Assembly (NCBI RefSeq): GCF_000585355.1
Contig: NZ_KK073873.1
Span: forward strand, 2,027,703-2,091,702
Direction of reading: 5' to 3'
Length of the DNA: 64,000 nucleotides
Source: Xylanibacter oryzae DSM 17970
GTDB taxonomy: Bacteria > Bacteroidota > Bacteroidia > Bacteroidales > Bacteroidaceae
Shown in pieces: positions 18,349 to 26,165 of the stretch. How positions within the stretch are numbered: the stretch's first letter is position 1; each line of letters begins with the position of its first letter. The translations under genes were made by a program, and so were the position numbers. The notes under the pieces are model-generated. The model saw only the letters and a list, made by a program, of their open reading frames with translations, was not told where the DNA came from and did not search any database.

Positions 18349-18390
18349 GAGTAGGTGAAAACTATTTAAGTTTTCACCTACTCTTTTTTA
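18349..18390 (+). terminator. Intrinsic terminator of the etf operon
   Basis: A perfect 14-bp stem (18349-18362 with 18370-18383), a 7-nt loop and a run of six T. It is placed right after the acyl-CoA dehydrogenase stop and closes the etfBA-acd unit. Confidence 0.93.
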
Positions 18391-18487
18391 ATATATATAA
18401 GCATCACGAGATGCATACATTTATCTACTTTATTCATAAATGATAAATGCACATCCGGAAGACAGATCAAAAATAGCTTTAATTCAC

Positions 18488-18518
18488 TTTGTAATCTCAA
18501 AGATTTACATTATCTTTG
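18488..18518 (+). promoter_or_regulatory. Promoter of the TerC-family gene
   Basis: TTTG (18488-18491), 19 bp, TATCTTTG (18511-18518), with the ATG at 18536, leaving a leader of only about 12 nt. Confidence 0.8.
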
Positions 18519-18535
18519 TCGCTTAAAGAAATAAT

Positions 18536-19615
18536 ATGCATTACTCCGAAATTATATTTTTCGTTTGTTTCTTAGTGTTCATTGTTGGGATATTGCTTCT
18601 CGATATGCTAGTCATTGACCGCAAAGCCCACGTTGTATCTATGAAAGAAGCCGGTATTTGGACTGGAGTATGGATAACTTTAGCCCTGGCCTTTTCTGTA
18701 TTCCTTTGGTTTCATGGAGATTTGGTACACGGAATCCATAACTTTCAAGACCTTCAAGAAGTAACCAATCGTTATGCATCGCATATCAAACTTAATCCTA
18801 ATGATTATGAAGGAGGTCTGGAACTATATCGCCATAATATGACTCTAACATATATTACAGGTTATTTGATAGAGAAAACTCTATCTGTTGATAATCTGTT
18901 TGTTATGATGATGATATTTGCTTCATTTAGCGTCAGCAAAATGGAATATCAAAGAGTATTAAACTGGGGCATACTTGGTGCTATATTTCTTCGTTTCATC
19001 TTCATTTTTATTGGAGCAGCCATCATAAGTAAATTTGCCTGGATTCTTTTTATATTCGGTTTATTTCTAGTATATAGTGCTGTCAAAATGTTTATTGAAC
19101 GAAACAAGCATGAGTCTATTGATGTAGAAAAACATGCCATGGTAAGATTCCTGTCAAAATACTTCCATGTATATCCAAGATTTGCAGGTGATAAATTCTT
19201 TGTACATGCCAAACGAGTAGGCAAAGATTATGAACTTACCGATCGAAAAAATGGCGGAAAAAGTTTTATGACTCCATTATTTGTAACAGTAATGGTTATT
19301 GAGTTCTGCGATCTTGTTTTTGCATTCGACAGTATTCCGGCAGTTTTCTCGGTTTCACTTGATCCTTATGTAGTTTTCTTTTCAAACATATTTGCCATTT
19401 TAGGATTAAGAGCTATGTTCTTCTTATTATCAGGTATTGCAGACAAATTCAGGTTTCTCAAACCCGGTGTTTGCGTACTCCTAATATTTGTTGGTATAAA
19501 ATTGCTTATACATGACTGGATAGATATAGATAGTCTATGGTCGCTAGTGTTTATAGTTTTAGTTTTATCTGTAAGTATCTTATTATCTGTTTTCATACCT
19601 AATAAAGAAGTATAA
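18536..19615 (+). CDS. TerC family integral membrane protein
   Basis: A 359-residue inner-membrane protein of the TerC/Alx family, with about eight membrane segments. The family's acidic intramembrane motifs are present: SVDNLFVMMMIF (about residues 120-132) and EFCDLVFAFDSIPAVF (about 254-270). TerC proteins are linked to tellurite resistance, and Alx and related members to manganese export or metal loading of secreted enzymes; which applies here cannot be decided. It is monocistronic, with its own promoter and no ter-cluster partners nearby. Confidence 0.88.
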   Translation: MHYSEIIFFVCFLVFIVGILLLDMLVIDRKAHVVSMKEAGIWTGVWITLALAFSVFLWFHGDLVHGIHNFQDLQEVTNRYASHIKLNPNDYEGGLELYRHNMTLTYITGYLIEKTLSVDNLFVMMMIFASFSVSKMEYQRVLNWGILGAIFLRFIFIFIGAAIISKFAWILFIFGLFLVYSAVKMFIERNKHESIDVEKHAMVRFLSKYFHVYPRFAGDKFFVHAKRVGKDYELTDRKNGGKSFMTPLFVTVMVIEFCDLVFAFDSIPAVFSVSLDPYVVFFSNIFAILGLRAMFFLLSGIADKFRFLKPGVCVLLIFVGIKLLIHDWIDIDSLWSLVFIVLVLSVSILLSVFIPNKEV

Positions 19616-19655
19616 TACTCCCGTAAATTTAGACAACTGCAATTTACTAACAAGA

Positions 19656-19896
19656 AGTTTTTCCTTAAAATCCTTCACCTTATTTGTAATATACTTATAT
19701 ACAGCATGATAAGTGTGTAGGAAGCATCTTTTCCTTCACACTTCATACACAAGCGATCTGTTAATTATTAATAATAAGCACAGACAAGATATTGTATTCC
19801 GTGAAGGAATAGTGAAGAAAAAAAGGATTCCTTCACGCTCAAATTACTTAATATCAATGCATTAAGTGAAAACGTGAAGGATTTTAGAGAAAAACT
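19656..19896. repeat. 241-bp inverted-repeat element, MITE-like
   Basis: The ends are 23-nt imperfect inverted repeats (19656-19678 and 19874-19896, 21 of 23 matching), with a perfect 13-bp core TAAAATCCTTCAC. Inside is a second inverted pair, CGTGAAGGAAT (19800-19810) and ATTCCTTCACG (19827-19837), and another CCTTCAC at 19733. No open reading frame or transposase is present. It may be a small non-autonomous mobile element or a dispersed intergenic repeat; no target-site duplication was identified. Confidence 0.55.
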
Positions 19897-19940
19897 CTCT
19901 CTGAATGATAAAAAATTGACGAATTTACTCTTTATTTTCA

Positions 19941-20039
19941 AAAGCTATGCTCCGACTATGCCAAAGCTATGCCGTTATACTTCGGGAACTATGCTGTAAC
20001 AGTGTAAAAGTTATGCTTTAACTGCGTAGGTACAGGCTG
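19941..20039. repeat. Degenerate 11-bp periodic repeat array
   Basis: Nine consecutive 11-bp units with a consensus near AAAGCTATGCT. CTATGC recurs in the same register at 19945, 19956, 19967 and 19989, with TTATGC at 20011; intervening units are more diverged. The period is close to one helical turn and is not a multiple of three, so coding is unlikely. The array lies in a gene-free stretch between a TerC gene and a convergent MFS gene. Function unknown. Confidence 0.6.
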
Positions 20040-20081
20040 TTTTGAATAATATAAAGGATGGGACTTGACTTTATCCGTTAG

Positions 20082-20298
20082 AGGTTTACACATATATAAT
20101 TTATGATTCCGATTCGGTAAACACTTTAGAGAAAGTATTACCATTATGGTATGCACATCTACAGGAATGATACCAGTTAGGTTTACACATGAATAATGTT
20201 TATAAATACTATTTTACATCCAAACACTGCGGTGGTTAGCCGTCCGGCTATAGGCATGATATTAGGAGTGGTATTTCAGTGACGTTTTGTGACGTTTT
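20082..20298. repeat. Short direct repeats and a GC-rich hairpin in the same gene-free stretch
   Basis: AGGTTTACACAT occurs at 20082-20093 and 20179-20190. GTGACGTTTT is tandemly repeated at 20279-20288 and 20289-20298. TAGCCG-TC-CGGCTA (20237-20250) is a perfect 6-bp hairpin. No gene, promoter pair or terminator was recognised between 20040 and 20402. Confidence 0.4.
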
Positions 20299-20402
20299 TA
20301 TCAATTACAAAAGTTTATAATATATTTATATTCAGTTATTTAAATGTAATAGTGGTATTGTGGTATTATTTTTTATTTTTACTGCACATAAAGTAACGAC
20401 GT

Positions 20403-21578
20403 CTATTCTACAATTTTATGTTTCTCGTAGAAATTCCTTGTTACGGTAAAGAACATAAGAACTCCAATAAAATTGAAAGCAACAACAGTCCAAAAAGCAC
20501 CTACATAACCAAAATATTCAGCTATCAGTCCACCTAACAATACCCCTATGCCAAAACCAGCATCCCATGATGTGAGAATAGAGGAATTGGCAGTTCCCCT
20601 TTCGTTATGCTTAGCCATACTGATAAACATATTAAGAAAGGCAGGATATACATGTCCATTACCTAATCCAATAAGTATTGCAGACAAATAATATCCAAAC
20701 ATGTTTGGACAAGCAACAAAAAGAACATATCCCACCAATGAGATTATCATACCTTCGGCAGCATTATGAGTAAGTTTACCAGATCTTAATGCTTTTGCAC
20801 CTTGCAGACGTGACATGAACAGTCCGATAGCAAGCAACATAAAGTAAGTCCCTGTACCTCCTGTTATACCAAGGTTCTCTTTACTATATATCGCCAGATA
20901 ATTGCTAAGTACGCCAAAACATAATCCAGCGAAAGATATATTAATAGCCAGCATCCATGCACGAGTAAGGAAAAATCTGTCAAGAGAAATCTTGGTATTA
21001 TTCTTTATGATCTCCTTTGCCGGTAACCTGATAGTACTATCTGCCAGAAGACCTAATGCAGCAACGGCGAGTGCTATCCAGAAAAGTAATGTAAAATTGT
21101 CTGTATACTTATATATATAGATGCCTATTGATGGTGCTATTGCCATTGCGAGATTATTACTAAGTCCGTAATATCCAATGCCTTCGTTACGACGGTCTGC
21201 AGGCAGTACGTCAATAGCTACAGTACTGTTGGCAACAGTGACAGCTCCAAATGGAGCACCATGAAGAGTTCTAACTATAGCGAACATAAGTAATGTGCCG
21301 GCAGCAATATATCCGAGAAAAAATACCAGAAAGACGGAGAAACAAAACAACAGAACTTTTTTTCTGGAAAAACTATCTACCACATATCCACTGAAAGGGC
21401 GAAAGATAAGTGCTGCAACAGTATATCCTGAAAGAACTATTCCTATCATATCTTTTGATGTCCCGAATTTTTCACTAAGATATAGAGGCAGCAACGGAGT
21501 CAGTATATAAAAGGCAAAATAAAGCATAAAATTAGCCGTCATAACCTTAATGTAATTGCCATTCCAAAGTTTTTCCAT
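20403..21578 (-). CDS. Major facilitator superfamily transporter
   Basis: Inner-membrane secondary transporter of 391 residues with twelve predicted membrane segments. The opening LWNGNYIKVMTANFMLYFAFY, the FRPFSGYVVDSFSRKKVLLF loop (motif A region, about 60-80) and GNGHVYPAFLNMFI in the second half fit the drug/arabinose-efflux-like branch. The substrate is unknown; multidrug or sugar efflux are options. It has its own promoter and an 8-bp palindrome in the leader. No functionally linked neighbour is seen. Confidence 0.85.
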   Translation of the reverse strand: MEKLWNGNYIKVMTANFMLYFAFYILTPLLPLYLSEKFGTSKDMIGIVLSGYTVAALIFRPFSGYVVDSFSRKKVLLFCFSVFLVFFLGYIAAGTLLMFAIVRTLHGAPFGAVTVANSTVAIDVLPADRRNEGIGYYGLSNNLAMAIAPSIGIYIYKYTDNFTLLFWIALAVAALGLLADSTIRLPAKEIIKNNTKISLDRFFLTRAWMLAINISFAGLCFGVLSNYLAIYSKENLGITGGTGTYFMLLAIGLFMSRLQGAKALRSGKLTHNAAEGMIISLVGYVLFVACPNMFGYYLSAILIGLGNGHVYPAFLNMFISMAKHNERGTANSSILTSWDAGFGIGVLLGGLIAEYFGYVGAFWTVVAFNFIGVLMFFTVTRNFYEKHKIVE

Positions 21579-21579
21579 T

Positions 21580-21607
21580 ATCTAAATATTATTTAGATGC
21601 AAAGTTA
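21580..21607 (-). promoter_or_regulatory. -7 box and palindromic operator-like site of the MFS gene
   Basis: On the minus strand TAACTTTG (21607-21600) is followed by the perfect palindrome ATCTAAAT-ATT-ATTTAGAT (21598-21580), which ends one base before the codon ATG at 21578. The palindrome covers the expected transcription start and the ribosome-binding region, a good place for a repressor, but it could also be an RNA hairpin acting on translation. Confidence 0.5.
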
Positions 21608-21646
21608 TGAATTTTTCACAATTATCTATGTATATAGATTACTGTT

Positions 21647-21679
21647 TTTGACGATAATCAATATAATTATATACCTTTG
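21647..21679 (+). promoter_or_regulatory. Promoter of the DjlA-like gene
   Basis: TTTG (21647-21650), a 21-bp spacer and TACCTTTG (21672-21679). The leader is about 75 nt before the ATG at 21760. The spacer is slightly long. Confidence 0.55.
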
Positions 21680-21759
21680 CATCATAAAAAGCGGATTCGA
21701 AAAAGATCGATGGCACGCTTTTTGCGAATACAATATTACATTAAACAAATAATATATAT

Positions 21760-22581
21760 ATGGCAGCAGGTAAATGGTTAGGCGGATTCCTTGGTTTCAT
21801 AACAGGTGGACCGCTTGGTGCTTTGGCAGGTTTTGTGTTAGGCTCTATTTTTGATTTCGGAATTAATGCAGTTAACGATCAGACAGGCAATGGCAATAGA
21901 TATTCAAGCAATAGCTATCAAAATAATTTTCAAGATAGATATAGTACTCAACAAATATATGAAGGACAACGTAATAGTTTCCTTTTCTCTTTATTGGTCT
22001 TAGCCTCATATATTATAAATGCTGATGGTAAAGTTATGCACAGCGAGATGGAGCTGGTGCGAAACTTTCTGCGCACAAACTTTGGTGAATCATCAGTAAG
22101 TCAAGGTGAACAAATATTGAAAAAATTATTAGAACAACAGCGTAACCAAAATAGTAGCAATCCTTATGCCTTTAGAGAAACGATACGTCAATGTAGTGCA
22201 CAGATAGCTGCGAATATGGAATATAGCCAACGACTCCAACTGCTTAACTTCCTTGTGATGATAGCGCAAGCTGATGGAAATGTATGCACAGAAGAGGTTA
22301 ATGCTATCAAGGAAGTTGCACTATATATGCAAATTGATAAAGAGGATGTAGATACTATGCTCAATCTACGAGGTGCAAGCATAGATGATGCTTATAAAGT
22401 ATTAGGAGTCTCTCCAGACTCTACTGACGATGAGGTTCGTAAAGCATATCGCAAGTTGGCTTTGAAGAACCACCCTGATCGTGTAGCAACTCTTGGGGAT
22501 GATATACGCAAGGCGGCAGAGAAAAAATTTCAGGAAATAAACGAGGCTAAAGAGCGTATATTCAAAGCCCGTGGCATGTAA
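21760..22581 (+). CDS. TerB-J-domain cochaperone, DjlA-like
   Basis: A 273-residue DnaK cochaperone candidate. The N-terminus is a glycine-rich membrane segment ([20 protein letters not shown], about 8-27), the middle is a TerB-like helical domain (about 75-200), and the C-terminus is a J-domain with the essential HPD triad at 238-240. This is the order found in DjlA. Membrane anchoring with the J-domain in the cytoplasm is inferred. It converges on the mscS gene 18 bp away. Confidence 0.85.
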   Translation: MAAGKWLGGFLGFITGGPLGALAGFVLGSIFDFGINAVNDQTGNGNRYSSNSYQNNFQDRYSTQQIYEGQRNSFLFSLLVLASYIINADGKVMHSEMELVRNFLRTNFGESSVSQGEQILKKLLEQQRNQNSSNPYAFRETIRQCSAQIAANMEYSQRLQLLNFLVMIAQADGNVCTEEVNAIKEVALYMQIDKEDVDTMLNLRGASIDDAYKVLGVSPDSTDDEVRKAYRKLALKNHPDRVATLGDDIRKAAEKKFQEINEAKERIFKARGM

Positions 22582-22599
22582 CAATAACGGTAATTGATA

Positions 22600-23766
22600 T
22601 TACTGTTCAGGATATTGCTGATATATGGTAAGTCCAAAGTCTGCCGTAATGGCATAAACATACTCCATAATGTCTGCAAGGTTGTGCTCATATTCATTAG
22701 GTGTTTTGTCTTTTAAGAAAAAACAGAATTCAAGTGGCAATCCTGTATTAGTAGCTTCAAGTTGGCGCACAATTACATACATATTTGAATTTACATCATC
22801 ACGACTGGTTAGATATTTCTCCATATATTTACGGTAAAGAGACATATTAACCTCATTACCTCTTATATCTTCTGGTTTATAATACCCTTTATTAACCAGA
22901 TTTTCTCGTATACTATCATCTGTAATTTTCACACTACGGAAGTCATAATATACCATACGCTTTACTCTCCTGCCGTCGCTATGCTGCATACCTATCCAGT
23001 TTTGAAACGAGCCTTCAACCAATCTCTGTGGTGAAACTGTTATAATAGTATTATCAAAATTTCGTATTTTAACGGTTGTAAGTGATATTTCTTCTACCAC
23101 TCCGTTTGCCTCTGTGCCTTGTACTGTAATCCAATCACCCTTGTGCAACATATTGTTGCTAGTAAGTCGAACGCCAGCAACCAATCCCGATATCGTATCT
23201 TTAAACACAAACATCAATACAGCCGAAGTGGCTCCCAAACCGGCAAAGAGAGTAAACGGACTCTTATTTATCAATGTTGCTATAACTATAATTACAGTAA
23301 TAAACACAATCAAGAGTTTAAGTACACCACAAAAGGTAACAAAATATTGCTGTACTGAAGACCGTCGTTCTGACTCAAGCCCTTTGAATGAACTAATAAA
23401 GACTATAGCCAGCCTGGCCGACATTATAGTTATATATATTGATGTAAAACGTTTAAGCAGTGCCTCAACAACAGGGAACTGATAAAATACCATAGGCAAC
23501 AATTTCCAAATTACTATGGCAGGTATGATATGACAAGCCGAGAACAGGACTGTCTTGTTGAGAAGAACATCATCCCATTTTGCGTCAGACTTCTTTGTTA
23601 ATTTAACAATAATAGGAACAAAAATCTTACGACAGAGGAAATCAGAAAGCCAAGCTAATAATATAGCCACCACAGCTAACAATATATGTCTCGTTACAGG
23701 TACCATCTGACCATGTACGCCACACAACTGAATAATTCTTTCTACAAAAATGCGTATCTGTTCCAT
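22600..23766 (-). CDS. Mechanosensitive channel, MscS family
   Basis: Small-conductance mechanosensitive channel that releases solutes on osmotic downshock. The 388-residue protein has about five membrane segments and then the MscS beta domain: the pore-lining helix region FTLFAGLGATSAVLMFVFKD followed by LVAGVRLTSNNMLHKGDWI and NGVVEEISLTTVKIRNFDNT. The extra N-terminal segments resemble the larger YnaI/YbdG-type members. It is probably monocistronic. Confidence 0.9.
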   Translation of the reverse strand: MEQIRIFVERIIQLCGVHGQMVPVTRHILLAVVAILLAWLSDFLCRKIFVPIIVKLTKKSDAKWDDVLLNKTVLFSACHIIPAIVIWKLLPMVFYQFPVVEALLKRFTSIYITIMSARLAIVFISSFKGLESERRSSVQQYFVTFCGVLKLLIVFITVIIVIATLINKSPFTLFAGLGATSAVLMFVFKDTISGLVAGVRLTSNNMLHKGDWITVQGTEANGVVEEISLTTVKIRNFDNTIITVSPQRLVEGSFQNWIGMQHSDGRRVKRMVYYDFRSVKITDDSIRENLVNKGYYKPEDIRGNEVNMSLYRKYMEKYLTSRDDVNSNMYVIVRQLEATNTGLPLEFCFFLKDKTPNEYEHNLADIMEYVYAITADFGLTIYQQYPEQ

Positions 23767-23808
23767 AATTATTCTATTAAAATTGTCATTAAGGTTCTAA
23801 TTATCTCA

Positions 23809-25068
23809 TCATGGCTGACAAAGAATAGAGCACACTCTATCTTGAAAAGCACGACCATTCTTACCATGTAACATTCCCTGGTTTATTATGCAAAAGCACA
23901 GTTTGTGCCCATTAGATGCCGTACAATATCCGGATAGACTGCTAATGCCTGTCACAGTACCGGTCTTAGCATGCACATTACCGTCAGTAAAACTGCCTTT
24001 CATCCTATTTTTAAGAGTTCCGTCCTGACCTGCTATAGGAAGCGATGGATAAAGATGAAGATAAATATTACTATTTTCGTAAGCATACTTCAAAAATCTT
24101 GTTTCTAGTTCCGGAGATATATAATTGTATAGCGAAAGTCCGCTTCCATCAGCGATCCTATATCCCCTCGGATCCAACCCTACTTTTTTTATCAACTGCC
24201 TTATAATAGCCCTTGCACTACGTGCTGTTGCTGGTCTGTTGCCTGTGGAAGCCGCAATCTGATAAAACATCGATTCAGCGTATAGATTATCACTCTCCTT
24301 CATCATATTCATAAGGATTTGGTCTATAGTATGAAAACGTGTGCATATAGAGAAGGCACCATTGGGCAAAGCACCTGTATCAGTAATTGCATCAACATGT
24401 ACACTATCATTCTGTAGAGCCTGACGAAAACGGTCCATAAACAAATCTTTCCTGCTTATAAGGAGAGGTGTAAGCGTAGGATTTTCATCATCCCAACACC
24501 AGCCTTCACCCAACTTAGCTGTATCTTTCATTGATAAATCCCCATAAAGGCGACCTCTTATGGTATCAACGCCCATACGATGTAGGCTCTCAACAAAAGC
24601 ATTCATATCATCGCTATTAAATCGTGGATCAAAGCCACCTACACAATATAAATCGCCATTCAGCGTCTTATTTGATATTTTGCCTGTATAATATAGAGAT
24701 GTGCGAAACTGATAGGATCCACCAAGTTTATCTATAGCAGTTATAGCAGTTATAAGTTTCATAGTAGAAGCCGGCCTAAGTAACATCTTCTCATTTACCT
24801 TATAAATCACGGAGTCGTCTGTAAGGTCATATATTTCCATACCCAACTGTGATGTTTCGAACATTTTACTTGTCATAAGTCTATCAAGCTTCACTTTGAT
24901 ATTCTGTGGCCAAGGTAAGGAAGACATAACATGAGTAGTATCTACTGATACCGAATCAGGAGTATTACTCTCATCATTATCCACAACAGTATCATCTGTC
25001 TGCGCCATAACCGGTGTTACAGCGACTAGCATTACCAACAAAAATAATTTAAATACACGAACAATCAT
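23809..25068 (-). CDS. dacB: D-alanyl-D-alanine carboxypeptidase/endopeptidase, PBP4 (peptidase S13)
   Basis: Periplasmic peptidoglycan hydrolase of 419 residues with a signal peptide of about 22 residues. All three active-site motifs are in order: S101-T-M-K104, S259-D-N261 and K368-T-G370. PBP4 proteins trim pentapeptides and cut 4,3 cross-links. An Asp/Ser-rich linker of about 25 residues follows the leader. The start overlaps the stop of the preceding PH-like gene as ATGA, so the two are translationally coupled. Confidence 0.92.
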   Translation of the reverse strand: MIVRVFKLFLLVMLVAVTPVMAQTDDTVVDNDESNTPDSVSVDTTHVMSSLPWPQNIKVKLDRLMTSKMFETSQLGMEIYDLTDDSVIYKVNEKMLLRPASTMKLITAITAIDKLGGSYQFRTSLYYTGKISNKTLNGDLYCVGGFDPRFNSDDMNAFVESLHRMGVDTIRGRLYGDLSMKDTAKLGEGWCWDDENPTLTPLLISRKDLFMDRFRQALQNDSVHVDAITDTGALPNGAFSICTRFHTIDQILMNMMKESDNLYAESMFYQIAASTGNRPATARSARAIIRQLIKKVGLDPRGYRIADGSGLSLYNYISPELETRFLKYAYENSNIYLHLYPSLPIAGQDGTLKNRMKGSFTDGNVHAKTGTVTGISSLSGYCTASNGHKLCFCIINQGMLHGKNGRAFQDRVCSILCQP

Positions 25069-25472
25069 AAACCATTATCAATTTTTGCCTGACGCTCCCT
25101 TAGTTCTTCAATAAAAGCCTCGTTATTTTCAGGCTGGACCGATACAAAATGTTCCGCGCCATATTCCAAAAGAATATAGTGAGAAAGTCCCATCGGAGTA
25201 TTCACTACCGTTGATTTAATAATTTCATTTACAGGGATTGTTATTTTTCGAGCGAATCTCCCATGGTCAATAACCAGGTTGCCTGCGGATGTAAATATGT
25301 AAACAGTATGAATTACACGTTCAATAATAACGACAAGTATTATAACAACAACGAATCCTAACAAAGCGTTTGCCGCAGAACGCATCCATAAAAGATATCC
25401 TGCTAGTAAAGTTAGAATCGTGATGCCACACTTCGACGCCAAGGTAAAACGCTGATGGAATAATCGATCCAT
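25065..25472 (-). CDS. Small membrane protein with bacterial PH-like domain
   Basis: A 135-residue protein with two membrane segments (about 14-30 and 34-55), then a compact beta domain (VYIFTSAGNLVIDHGRFARK and a KITIPVNEIIKS strand) resembling bacterial PH-like domains. Its function is not known. Its four-base overlap with dacB suggests a cell-envelope role. It is led by a canonical promoter whose spacer is almost the same as that of the DUF3822 operon. Confidence 0.6.
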   Translation of the reverse strand: MDRLFHQRFTLASKCGITILTLLAGYLLWMRSAANALLGFVVVIILVVIIERVIHTVYIFTSAGNLVIDHGRFARKITIPVNEIIKSTVVNTPMGLSHYILLEYGAEHFVSVQPENNEAFIEELRERQAKIDNGL

Positions 25473-25491
25473 TCTATTATTTTAATAGGTG

Positions 25492-25522
25492 CAAAGTTAG
25501 TGCAAATCAAGCGGAATACAAA
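25492..25522 (-). promoter_or_regulatory. Promoter of the PH-like protein-dacB operon
   Basis: On the minus strand TTTG (25522-25519), 19 bp, TAACTTTG (25499-25492). The surrounding sequence TTTATTTTGTATTCC and GATTTGCACTA is shared with the promoter at 8047-8077. Confidence 0.8.
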
Positions 25523-25652
25523 ATAAAATAACAAAGTTTTTGTTTTTATTTTATATTCATATTACTGACGTTATACATCATTACCATATTGATAATGAAC
25601 CAATAAATGGCTTTACGCCTACCGTTAAACAATATTAAACTTTACATTTTTA

Positions 25653-25684
25653 TTTGGTTTATTTTATAAACTGGTCTATATTTG
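25653..25684 (+). promoter_or_regulatory. Promoter of the DUF2141-barrel operon
   Basis: TTTG (25653-25656), 20 bp, TATATTTG (25677-25684), about 88 bp ahead of the ATG at 25773. Nothing else was recognised between 25523 and 25772. Confidence 0.65.
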
Positions 25685-25772
25685 CGGACGTAATCATAAT
25701 TAACAATATGTACAAGGCTTTATACTAGCAATAATATTTTATTATATAAATTAATTTAGAACATTTCTGAAT

Positions 25773-26165
25773 ATGAAAAAAATTATGTTATCGGCAACAT
25801 TATTAATGTTGTTTTCATGTGCTACATTTGCACAAAATCTTGAGATTACGATAAGTGGAATTCGCAATAGCAAAGGAAAGATTCTACTTATGATTGAGTC
25901 AGACAACTTAAAAACGCCAAATAAGTATATGTCTGAAATAACTGGGAAGTCATGTAACTTTGTATTAAATAACATCCAAGAAGGTACATACAAGATATCT
26001 GCTTTTCATGATGAAAACGGCAACTATGAAATAGATAAAGATGAAAAGGGAATTCCAACAGAGGGCTTTATATTAAAAACTATAAAAATAAATAAAACTG
26101 ATTTGGTTTCAAAAAAGGACACTAAGATTGACACAAAACTTTTCTATCCAAAAACTGCAGAATAA
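25773..26165 (+). CDS. DUF2141 domain secreted protein
   Basis: A 130-residue exported protein with an 18- to 20-residue signal peptide (ending near CATFAQN). The mature part matches DUF2141: LEITISGIRNSKGKILLMI, then IQEGTYKISAFHDENGNYEID near residues 68-88, an Asp-rich loop that could bind calcium. Its function is unknown. Stop and next start overlap as TAATG, coupling it to an outer-membrane beta-barrel protein, a pairing that recurs in Bacteroidota. Confidence 0.8.
   Translation: MKKIMLSATLLMLFSCATFAQNLEITISGIRNSKGKILLMIESDNLKTPNKYMSEITGKSCNFVLNNIQEGTYKISAFHDENGNYEIDKDEKGIPTEGFILKTIKINKTDLVSKKDTKIDTKLFYPKTAE

Noticed and set aside
19941..20039. CRISPR-like reading of the 11-bp repeats
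   Set aside because: Units are 11 bp, degenerate and without spacers; no cas genes are present.
20403..21578. MFS gene as part of a recently transferred resistance island
   Set aside because: Composition and promoter type look like those of the neighbours, and no transposase, integrase or resistance gene is near.
22582..22599. Terminator between djlA-like gene and mscS
   Set aside because: Only a short imperfect hairpin without a T run overlaps the mscS end; not supported enough to annotate.
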